From Colletotrichum lupini (taxonomy: Eukaryota > Ascomycota > Sordariomycetes > Glomerellales > Glomerellaceae): a DNA stretch of 64,000 nucleotides. A model generated the notes under the pieces. The model was not told the origin of the DNA. It did no database searches and saw only the letters and a program-made list of their open reading frames with translations. Below are positions 11,601 to 22,300 of this stretch, in pieces. Within the stretch, counting starts at the first letter, position 1; each line of letters begins with the position of its first letter. Location: assembly GCF_023278565.1 (NCBI RefSeq), contig NC_064675.1, positions 1,302,001 to 1,366,000 of the forward strand, written 5' to 3'. The translations under genes were made by a program, and so were the position numbers.

Positions 11601-14600
11601 CTATTTCGAAGTGCTTACGGCTAGAGATTCTATTCCTCGTATTATTAAATATAATACCTAGTCGATTTATATCTTTTAAATATAAGAGAAATGGGGTATT
11701 AATAGGTAGGATATAGAAAGTTATCGTTCCGAAGTGCGTCTCTACTTCTACCGTACTTAGGGCGACGATTTCCTTACCTAGGCCGAAGCTAATCCTCGTA
11801 ATACCCGCTATTAACGTATTAAGCGTTACTAGTGCGATTTTCTATAGCGCCTAGAATTACCCTTTTCTTTTTATTAACTATTATGATGCCTTAGTATCTA
11901 GGATAATCTTATAGAAATTGTCTAGGCCGTACCTTTCGTTTGCGTAGAATATTTATACGAGCTTAGTATTTAAGTAATCTAGGTAGTATAAAAAGGACCC
12001 CTCTAGCTACCCCTAGAATTACTTAGCACCTTATCTCTTTTCTTTAGATATTAAGAGAGTAGAATTCTGCGCTATTAGATTCGTCCTTTCGCCCACCTCC
12101 GTATCCGTTATCTAAGGGACCTTCCCTTATTATCTATAAATAAAAGCCTACTTATTAAAGGCTTTTACTACCTTTTATTCGTTTAGCCTCGTATATCCTC
12201 CCGAGGCTAACGGGGCGAAGAAAGAGTAGTTAATATTATCGACTTCGTCGTAATCTAATTTATCGGTATAGGGGGTAAGATCTTCTTTATTTTCCGAATC
12301 TCCCATAGGGTACGGGTACTTTAGGCTACTAAATTAGCTACTTTTACTAGGTTCCGTGCCCCCGGATCTACCCTCATATATAACGAGGAATTAGTTAAAT
12401 CGATAAGGGCTAGTTTTACTATTTACTACCCTCGATTTTCTATATTATTCGTACGATTTAGCACGCTCTTCCTCGGAGTAGTTACTTAACTAATATCTAT
12501 CCTTTTTATAAATAAAACACTACTTCTTCCGTTACCCTACTCGCGAGTTAAATCTCTACCTATTTAATAAATCTGGGATTCCCTACTAGCGATTACTATA
12601 CTTAGCTTCCTTTCCTTTCTTATTATACGTTCGGTCGACCTAATACTATTAGTAAGGGCCGTCGTACGCCTAGAGGTAAGTTTAGCGCGGTATTCTCGCT
12701 TTAATATTAAAGCTAGATCTTAGCCTCGAGTAGAGCGTCTCGTAGTCTTCGGGTACTTAGTATAGAGTTATTTTCGCTTTTAGAACGCACTAGACTACGG
12801 TATAAAAATATCCGACTTTCCGCTCGTTAGTCCCCTTATTTTATTAGGTTTTCGCTAGCTTATTAATTCGATTAATAAGCTCTTCGAGGATTTTTATTCG
12901 CAATTTACTCTCTATTATCCTAGCTATAAATATAAAAGAAATCGCTCGTAGCTTAGATAGGAGCTCTAGGTTCTTATTATAGGTCTTAAAGCGGCTTCGG
13001 ATTACGTTAATTATGCTAAGAAAGTCGTTTCGATCGAGATTACGTACCGCTTCGTAGTAGTAATTAGAGGCTTTGTTTATGAGTACGATATTAACTACCG
13101 AATAGTACTAGTGTTCCCTAATTCCGACTTTTTCGTAATAATCGTAAAATATCATTAGGGTTTCTTATAAGACCTTATACTTCCCCCTAGAGTATAATTT
13201 CTTTTTTAGGAAGATCTTTTTGAGGTCTATAAATTGCCTCGTATTTACTACTAGATTTTTAGTATTTATATACGATCTTTGCGTTGCTGCGTACTATTAG
13301 TAACTTCGGGTAGTCTACCTCTTTTCTTATTAGCCGATTAATACCGAATTTCGTATTAGTAGCGGCGACGAGCTATAGATCGAAATAGGTAGAATTATCG
13401 ATTATCGTATTTTTAATACTATATTTTACCTCTATATATCCTTTTGCGACGATAGATTGCCGTTAGTAATTATAAGAAGGAAATCTGGGTCGTTTACCCT
13501 TTTTTTAAATTCGTTAAAGCGATTATACGCCCTATCGATTTGTGCCTAGGTCTATATTACGAATTCCTCTTTTATAATCGTCGCTATTAGGATTTCGTAA
13601 GGTTCTCGCAATTATAATTACGCTAGTAGTACCCCTCGCTTATAGAAGAATCTATTAACTACTTTTATAATTCCTAGGCTTGCGCTTATGAACTATTCGT
13701 CTAGCTAATAGCTAAGGTCGTCTACGATCTCGTAGAATAGGGGTTGCCCTTATAGCCCCTTTTTTTTATAAACCTTAGTTAAATAGATTAATACCGCGTT
13801 AATTTGCTCGCTATTAGGCTAATCTACGATTTTATATATCTACGTCCCCTAATAGTCCGGGTTAATATTTACTTACTTATGAGGGATGGGGATTCTATTT
13901 AGGATCGGGTTTCGCCCTCTCTTTTTTTACCCTAACTTGCTAAGGGTCGTACCTTGGCTTATGCCTATATTAGTAATTACTAGCGTATTTAACCTTAACG
14001 GGGATATATTTAATCCGCGCGCTAGCCGTAATAAATCCGTGCTTTCGCTACTTAACGAATTTATTGGGGTCTAGGAGATTCCCGCTTCCTCTTACCGTCT
14101 CGCTACTACTCTCGTTTCTACCCTCTCTAGTAATTACTACTACCTTTCTAAATCGCTAGCTATCGTACTTATTAAGATCCTCTTTTTCGTTTAGTATAAA
14201 AGGGTAGGTTTTAGTAGTTCCTTTTTTTAATAGTAGCGGCAGACGTTTATATTACCGTAGGACGATATAGTAATTAGTCTCGGGATCTTTACCGGTTACC
14301 GATTTCCGCTTTTTTATATACTTCTAGCCTCCTAAGCCTCGTGCTCTCCGTAATCTCTAAATCCCCTCCTCCCTCGTTAGACCGTCCCCTATACTATATT
14401 CCTAAGTAATACTCAGGGGGTAGTTAAGGGAGCTATGGGGAGGTCGTTTAGATCGCGGGCTTAAGGTCGTACTTATAAGATCCTAATAATAATAAACTTT
14501 TTCTATATACTATAAATCTCTTAGCTTAATAACTCCTATACGCTTCTTATTACGCTAATTAAAAATATCTATATTTAGAGATCCCTTTTCTTAATCGCGC

Positions 14601-15013
14601 GGTACTCTTTTATATTATATTATTAAGCTCGCCCGTCGCACTAATTAACTAAGCGGGTAGTCGCTACGTAGGTATTTCTTTTTACCGATTTAACTAGTTA
14701 ATTTCTAATCGCGGGCCGGCTATGGAAAAGTTATTTAATAAAAAGGCTACTTAAGGCGACGGCAAAAAACTAGTTACTTAAGCGGTTCCATTAATTAACG
14801 TAGTTTAATATAGTAGACGTCGACCTCTCGTAGGTAGTAAAGGGCTACGATTACTCGATTCCGTATAGTATTTAAAAATCGCCCCCTTTTTCGTTTACTT
14901 CTATAAGGTTAATTAGTACGAATCTCTTATCCCGTATAGTATTAAAAGGTCGTCTCTTCTGCGTAGCGAGATACTTTACTAATCTATAATAATAGAATTT
15001 AATTACTAATTAG

Positions 15014-15215
15014 TATTAGTATCCTTATTATAAAGTAGTTAGTTCGAACCGTAGTTAACGAAGAGATTAATTAAACTATCTAAATATCTGCGTAGGTATA
15101 AAAAGGAGGTTCTAACTATAGGTTAGGCTAGCTACGATAATCGTAAATAGGGCCCCTAATTGGCCCCTGCGCAGTCGGCTATATGCCGCGGTCGAATTGG
15201 ACTTCTAATCCGATA
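15014..15215 (-). repeat. Right (5') LTR of Copia A2
   Basis: It starts TATTAG at the inner edge (mutated from TGTTGG) and ends in a lightly mutated stretch with intact CCTGCGCAG and AATTGGAC words at the outer edge. It is followed by the ATATC duplication. Confidence 0.93.
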
Positions 15216-17270
15216 ATATCACGATCTGGCATCATGAAAATCATATAAAGGCAGTGGGGATGTGAGGATGGCCTTGCTTTTTGTTCACGTCAAGCAGCAC
15301 CCACCGGCGTAGAAAACCATTAAAGGTTCAGAGAACTAACATTTGAAGACTCAGGACTGTGGACATGCATCGTCCTCGTGGCCTTTTACTTCTTCACCGC
15401 AGTGCCTCAGAATCATCTCCCTCCCACGCGCAATAGAAAACCAGGAAAGGAAAGGAGAAACTGGATGGGTAACAACTGACCCTGCAACCAACGCCCCCTG
15501 TGCGCCGACTAAAAGCGCGCCGGGCTCTGATTTCGATTAAGTTCGAAGCCCACTGCAGAGAGCCATTACACACACACACGGCGCCCGATCTTGAAAGAAA
15601 CTGCAGGCAGCAAGAGACTCGTCCGAATTGTTGCCTAATATGCAACGCCCGTGTTTAAATCGAATGCTCATGCCCAATGTGCGGCCTTGTACCACAAAAA
15701 ACCCCTCTTTCCAAGTTCGAGGCTGATTCGTTGAGAGCGGTGTCTTGGAGGAGAACATTGCGTATACATGGTAGGTGGGCTTCTGCAGCTTACACCTTAG
15801 CCCTTGACGCGCGCGCGTCAGCAAACATCATGCATGACAAGTACCTGCGCTACCCTAGAGGGGTACTTTGTTAATGGATGTAACCGTATCCCATTGTTCT
15901 TCGATTGTTGTCGCCTGCGAATCACAAGAGCGCGGTTTAATGACTGCTGGCAGAAATCATCCAAGAAGCCAAGTCTTTGCGTGAATTCACGCATCAATAA
16001 TGATTATATCGGAAATTCAAAAGTGAGTAGCAGGCGTCAGTTGTCGATTTGGATTTAATCCCCTTGAAACACTTCAATGGCAAAGCCATACTTTCCCACA
16101 TCGAGCCGAATTCTTTTATTGACTGGGACGATGGCTTTCGCTCAGCCCATTTTCTGATAGATAAATTGATTCTCTCAAAAATGTCGCCATCGGCGTTTCA
16201 AGGCGATCTCCGGGCGCCTGCTGATGCTTCATGTTGGCATGGACTTTTGCACAATTTTCCCGGCGTTTTTGGGAACTCGAAGACAATCAAACGACTAAAC
16301 AAGGCTTCGAAATAGTCGATACATTTTTATACCGAGTCTGTGTAATGATTGAATCACTTGGTTGTGATGCGCTCTGAAGACGCATGCTAGATTCTGTTCC
16401 AACAGCTTAAGCCGTTGTGCTTCCTGCGCGACTATTTGGAAGAGACAAAATCGGATCAGGTTCATGTTTGGCTCAGAAATAGAAACTCGTTCCATGTGAG
16501 ATTTAGTCAAGCAACTGACAGATTCTGCTCTCATTTTCAAGCATTTGATTAGTGAGATTAGTCTGACGTAGCAAGCTAAAGTCATGCACAGAAGCTCGGT
16601 GGAGGCTCATTAATTTCGCCCAAGCAAGGTGAATTAGTCCATATTGTGGAGCGAGCACACTTGCCATCGCCCGATGAATGGGACGGACTTAGTCTCTCCC
16701 GTGCCCTGAGACCTAGGTAGACTTTCGAAGTCTTCCGGGCCGGTAAGGACCCATATCGGAGCCTCCGCTATGACGCCAGACGTCGGAAGCGCACCTTCTA
16801 CCCGGTGGGGTCATCGCGGAGATAACGCGCACCTCCCATTGGATATCGGAACAGCACCTGGGGAACGGCAAGATCTCTTGGACATTGGATGCCGCTGTAG
16901 AACTGGAGATGCTGCCATCAGACCATGAACATGATTCAGCGACTCCATTATTTCCTTCAGAGCCTGGAATTCGGATTCGGAATGTGAGATGGGATGTCTC
17001 AGACGTCATGTTGGCCGGAGTTCTCGGGATAAGCGAGTGTCGCCTCGCAGTGAGTTACCATTGTGTGAGTCTTCGAGAGGTAAGGAATGAGAGATTCGAT
17101 TCCGTATAAGTACCGGTCGACGATGCTCCTATCGAAGAGCTTCTATTCCTGGCTCATCAGAATACAAGAACCACCTCCAGACATCTCTTATATAAGAAGT
17201 TGATTACCCTCAACCTCTAAATTGCATCACACTTCACCCAACACCACCACCACTACCACGAACCATCAAA
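15216..17270. other. Intergenic, upstream of the decarboxylase gene
   Basis: No domain-bearing frame was recognised. Composition returns to normal right after the LTR. A short CA run lies at about 15568-15579. The last 60 bases before 17271 are C/A-rich (repeated CCA/CAC), as in fungal 5' leaders. Confidence 0.6.
17189..17195 (+). promoter_or_regulatory. TATA-like element of the decarboxylase gene
   Basis: TATATAA lies 76 bp before the ATG at 17271 and is followed by a C/A-rich leader. The spacing fits a fungal core promoter. Confidence 0.5.
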
Positions 17271-18172
17271 ATGCTCGGCAAGATCGCCCTTGAAGAAGCC
17301 TACGAGATGACAGGCATGGAAGCCAAATCAGAGTACGAAGCCTCCCTCTACATCAACCCCTCCGACCGCGCCCGCTACATGCGCCAAATCAGCGACCTCA
17401 ACTCGGAGCGCGTCAAGCTCGCCGACGCCCACGGCATCGGCTACACCATCGTCTCCCTCACCGTCCCCGGCATCCAAGGCATCGCCGACCAAGCCGCCGC
17501 CGAACGCCGCGCCACCGAAGTAAACAACTGGGCCCACGGTCAAATCAAGCACAACCCCTCCAAGCTCGGCGCCTTCGCCTGCCTCTCGATGCACGACCCT
17601 GTCCAAGCAGGCCGCGAACTCCGCCGCTGCGTGACGGACCTCGGCTTCCACGGCGCCCTGCTCTGCGACTTCCAGCACGCCGGCCCCAACGGCGAGACGT
17701 ACAAGCTTTACGACCAGCCCGAGTACGACGCCTTCTGGGAGGTCGTCTGCGCGCTCGACGTGCCCGTGTACATCCACCCGGCCGCCCCCGCCGACGTCGT
17801 CCTCGAGAAGCTCTACGCGCAGCGAAAGTACCTCATCGGCCCGCCCCTGTCCTTCGCCAACGGCGTGAACCTCCACCTCATGGGACTCATCTCCAACGGC
17901 GTCTTTGACCGCTTCCCGAAGCTGCAGATTATCGTCGGCCACCTGGGCGAGCACCTCCCCATCGACCTGTGGCGCATCAACCACTGGTTCGAGGACGTGA
18001 AGAAGCCGATCGCCGCGGCGGAGGGCAACGCGGACCGCATGTGCAAGAGGACCGTGTACGACTACTTTAGGGAGAATATCTACGTCACCACGTCGGGCAA
18101 CTTTTCCACGCGCGCGCTGAAGTATGTGGTGGACGAGATTAGGGCCGACCGCGTGCTATTCTCGGTGGATTA
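17271..18172 (+). pseudogene. Amidohydrolase-family decarboxylase (2,3-dihydroxybenzoate / gamma-resorcylate type), 5' 300 codons
   Basis: The frame opens with the family's K-I-A-L-E-E-A-Y start, whose Glu is a metal ligand. It has the Y-I-H-P-A-A-P histidine (His169), I-V-G-H-L-G-E-H, and F-S-V-D with the catalytic Asp at residue 300. Such enzymes remove CO2 from hydroxybenzoates without a cofactor. At 18173 the sequence switches to a Copia LTR; the open frame then runs 15 codons into the LTR and stops at 18218. The missing Y-P-Y-E continuation is at 25752 and the C-terminus at 26230-26373. Codon use is strongly C/G-ending, as in a well-expressed host gene. Substrate cannot be decided from sequence. 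Confidence 0.88.
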
Positions 18173-18351
18173 TGTCACGAGTTATAGCACGCAGCAATGG
18201 GCATACGGAGTGTGGTAAAAGTGGCTTAACTATTAAAGTAGAAATAGACAAAAGGAGAAGGTCTATATATACGATATCTAAGATAGATACGTAATTTAGC
18301 ACGTGACGGGCACTTTATAAGGTATAATTACTATCCCTATTACGTAATACA
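18173..18351 (-). repeat. Left LTR of Copia B
   Basis: It starts TGTCACGAG, intact at the outer edge, and ends near TAATACA. It aligns with 25575-25751, with one TA dinucleotide extra near its end. Confidence 0.9.
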
Positions 18352-18960
18352 CCCCCTAATTACTACTGCTAGGGAGCTATTGTGCCTAAGATAGAATCTC
18401 TAAATGCCCTTATAAAGGCCTAATTTAGTTAAATATAAATAAAAGAAAATTAAGCGCAAGGGATACGCGTCTTTTAAACCGCGTTTATTATAAATATATC
18501 CCTTTATCTAAAGTAAATAGAATCCTAACCCGGAATAGTGCGTATTTTACTACTTCTAGTATATAAATTACTAAGGGCGAGGCTACCTAGCCGCCTTGCG
18601 TATATTTAAATTCTCGCGGCATCGCTTAGCTATTATTTTTCTTTTTCTTTTTAACCTCTCGTAATTACTATAAGTACCCCTGTTTACTACGCGCGCGCGC
18701 CTACGCCGTCGAATCGTTTATTAATTTTATTCTAAATATAAATATCTAATATATCCAGAAGTAATAATAAGTTTCGCGCAATTTTTATAATACCTCTTAT
18801 ATACATATTATATAGTTTACTAAGAGTTTAGATAGGTAATAATACTAACGAGCCCCTCTAAGTCGTTACCCCCCCCCGCGATCTCCTATCTACCTATTAG
18901 GGCCCGGCTACTAAGCTCTCCCTCCCTAGCTAGGAGGATATCGAGGCTACTAATCGAGAT

Positions 18961-20560
18961 GCCGAGGATTTTATTAAGTTCGAGGCTCTCTTTAGCGGCC
19001 GTAATAAGGGCGATAATAAGGTAAATAGTAGCGATAAGAGCTCTAACGGGCTTTTACCTATCCCCCCCTCGGAGTCTAAAAGTAAGGATAAGACTAGTTC
19101 GGATAATAAGCCCTCCGAAAAGGGTATATCGTATACTTATTATTTTAGGAGTTTATATTTAATATTATTTTAAGGTCTAAAAAACGCAAAGCTAGCTCTT
19201 CTTAAAAAGGCGGTAAGAAATAAAAAAGAACGCCGAGAGGCTAAGGCACCCCCCGTAGTAAGTATAGTTCTCTTCGCTATTCTAAGCCTATTTAACGTAT
19301 ACTTAGTCCCTAAGAAGCTTAAAAAAGAGGCTCCCGAGGAATAGGAGATCTAGTACTTACCCTATTTTAAGGTAGCCCTCCGGTATACCGATACTAAGGA
19401 TAGTAGTCGTTATTTTATAAAAAGTAGTAGCTAGTATGCGCGCTATTTTAACGGCCGTTCGGCCGAAGGGTATATTAATATACTAGTCGTCTTACGGCTA
19501 ATAGCCTGGGCCCTTACCGAGGCTATTATAAATAGCGCTCCCTCTCTTATAAGTATATTATCCTTTTTTATTATTAAGAAGCGCACTTTTAACTATAGTT
19601 TTAGTAGGATATTACTAAGCTCCGTAATATCGTCCGCTAAATATATAATAACCAGAGGATATACGAGAACTATATCGGCTTTTATATAGAGGACTTCCTT
19701 AACGCGCGCCCCCGGTCCTCTCTCGTACTTATTATAGTTATTTATAACTAACTTCTTATTACGCTACCCGCTTCCATACCCTAAGTCGTTAACTTAACGA
19801 TTATTCTAGCTCTTATGCCCCCCGCTACCCCCGCTACTCCTAGCTTCGTAGACTTCGAAGTATATAAAACGCGTTTCTTAGCGCGCGTATTAACCCTCTT
19901 TTTTAATAATACTATATTCCTAGCGATCGCGTACTTTATAAACTAAGAATTTAAATAATAAGCGCAAGCCTAGGTCTTATTTCTATATACATATGCCCTA
20001 CGGGGTAAGGTTATTTTATTTATTTTAGGCCTCCGGGCCGTACTCTAGGTTCCGTCTATTATTTACCTTTAGGTATTAAGTTTTTCTAAGCGTGGCCTAA
20101 ATTAATTATTTTTAACTATTTTAGCTATTTATAATAGCTTCTCGCGCATCGTAGAGGTTAAGAAGTATACGAAAATATTCAAACTTAGCTCGTAAAAGGT
20201 TTTTAGTAAGTCTATCTACTAGCATATCTTCTATTAATATATAAATAACCTCGAAGCTACCTCTAGCGTGCTCTTATCTTAACTATATATTCTATATATT
20301 AATATAGCGAAGTCGAGTAGCTATTCTTTCTCTTTCCCTTACGACGAGTCGAATCGTTTACTAATTATCGTAGTTAACTAACTATACTTCTCTTAGGTTA
20401 AGGGCAATGTTTTTAAAAAGGCGCTTTAGAGCTATAGTCTCTTTTGCGGTTTCCTTAAGGTAAAGAAGCTTAGCTTCGGTAGTTAACGTCGTAACCGTCG
20501 CCTAGCGTGCTAATTTCTATTAAATTAGGCCGCTAAAAAAGAACATTATATATCCTTAAG
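18961..20560 (+). other. Plus-strand coding-like stretch inside Copia B, opposite to pol
   Basis: From 18961 the plus strand can be read for about 270 codons with few stops, each explicable as RIP of Trp or Gln. The first part is Ser/Lys/Asp-rich and hydrophilic; the later part has a Pro-rich stretch followed by alternating hydrophobic segments. The frame changes once near 19780 and then continues to about 20560. No domain was recognised. It lies between the end of pol and the 3' LTR, antisense to pol. It may be a former accessory ORF or captured host sequence, or chance openness caused by RIP. Confidence 0.35.
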
Positions 20561-20639
20561 ATAATCGTCGTATTACCTCGTTATTTACGAAGCTAGTATC
20601 TCTAGCTAAAAATAATAATTACGTACTCAGTATACTACC

Positions 20640-22300
20640 GTAATAGAGCGTAAGATATCTCGTTATATAGAGATATCGGATATAGTAGTTAATTACTTTA
20701 ATATAGGTTGTGCTTAGGTTAATTAAGAACTATAATAATTATGAGTAAATAAAGGCGACGTCTAGTCTAATTATAATAGCTATATAAAGTACACTCCCGA
20801 CCTTCTCTTAGTAGCTCTTTATTTCTTCCTTTATTACCTACCCCTTGTTTAGTTTAAACTCTTCTTAAGGAAGAGGGGTAGCTAGATATAGTAAATCTAT
20901 AAGGTCGAAGCGCTTAGTAACTCGCTCGATATATACGTCATAAATAAGGTAAACCTTGTAAGTAATACGGTTTCGTAAAATCCGCACTCCGAGGAAGTAA
21001 TTAATCGGTCCATTCTCCTTAAGGTTAATATATTCTTTTATACCGTTAACGATCCCCTAAGCCGCCTTTCGGTCGTCTCGATAGTATAGAATAATAAAGT
21101 TATCGACGTAGAACACTAGTATTACCTTCCTATTTACGGTTTAGTAGATATAGATCTCCTCGTAGCTATATATTATGTTTATACTACGGAGTATAGAGGT
21201 AAAAGTTTAGAACTAGAGAATTAGTAAGTCTCGGAGGCTATATAGAGCGCGTTAGAGTTTACCTACTTTATTAGTAACCTTATATCCCTCTAGGAGTTTA
21301 ATAATTACTAGCTTCTCGTTCTTAAGAGGCGCGTTAAGGAATGCGTTAATAGTATTATACTAGTCTACCTTAAGGTCGAATTAGGTAGTTATTACTATTA
21401 TAAGCCTAAAGGCCTTTGCGGCGAGCGTCGAAGCGTACGTATTTTATAAGGGGTTAAGTAGTTATATATCCCCCCTTATATATATACGTACTTTTACCTC
21501 GCTAACCTCGTTATCGACGTCGTGCTTATAAGTATATACCCACTTTAATAGAAGTAGGATCCCTTATTTAGGATCACGGTCGACCTCTTCTTATATACTA
21601 ATATCCCTTAGCTTTTTCATTTCTACGTCTATAGCATCCCTAAGTAACTTCTATAGTTACGGTAGGAGATATTTAATATCGCTAAACTTCTTTAGTAAGC
21701 TCTAGAAGTCAACTTTAGTAAGTCGTGGTTTCTAAACTCCTCTAGAGCGCTCTAGGTAGGTCCTATAAACTACTCCTTTTACTACTTAATAGAGTATTAT
21801 ATATCCTATACTACTTTCTTCTATAGCTTTCTACTAATTAGGTATAAAAATAAAGAAAAAGTAGTCCTAGAGACGGTTATAATAATCGCCGTCTCTTATA
21901 TTCGAATATAAGAGCGTTACGAAGATACTACTATTAAAGCGTTATAAAAGTTTGCGGGCCCGGTTTAAACGTCTAGGACCTAACGGAGCTTTACTTAGTA
22001 CTTAATAAGGCGGTTTTTATAAGCTCTGTTTTTATATAATAATAGAGGTTTGTTATAAGGGTTCCTTACTAATATCGATTTTAGCATTAAGAATTGCTTC
22101 TTCGCGATCGGTACTTTATTTGCCGCGTGCTCTAGCGTTTTACTAAGAGTTATTAAGAATTAAAAGCTTAAGAACCTCCGTAGTATATATAAGCGCTCGT
22201 AGGGAGGACTATAAACTGCGCAGAGCTATTTATAACCTAGTTATTATATCCCCTTTTTTACCCCCACCCCCGAGCTCGCGCAAGGGGGTTATCTTAGGGG
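20640..22300 (-). pseudogene. RIP-inactivated Copia B reverse transcriptase
   Basis: Minus-strand reading gives, in order, a G-K-L-x-R-A-L-Y-S-L segment, then F-Y-V-D-N near 21105 (the Y-V-D-D catalytic site with a mutated second Asp), then N-Y-F-L-G-V-R-I. This order is that of the RVT_2 domain. Stops fit RIP of Trp and Gln codons. The limits are approximate. Confidence 0.7.

Larger units (their letters stand above)
8419..15215 (-). mobile_element. Complete Ty1/Copia element, family A copy 2 (6797 bp), RIP-mutated
   Basis: Two 202-bp LTRs (8419-8620, 15014-15215) bound the element, which is flanked by the 5-bp target duplication ATATC (8414-8418 and 15216-15220). The reverse transcriptase/RNase H remnant lies in the left half on the minus strand, so the right LTR is the 5' one. 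CpA/TpG is nearly absent inside. It lacks about 249 bp present in copy 3, removed between two TCTAAAT words at about 14356. No long frame survives; a 62-codon plus-strand frame at 13886 is antisense to the gag side and is chance. Confidence 0.95.

Noticed and set aside
13886..14074. 62-codon plus-strand frame starting with ATG inside Copia A2
   Set aside because: It is antisense to the element's own coding strand, lies in RIP-mutated sequence and has no counterpart frame in copy A3.
17328..17984. 218-codon minus-strand frame
   Set aside because: It is the antisense shadow of the G/C-ending decarboxylase gene and has no recognisable domain.
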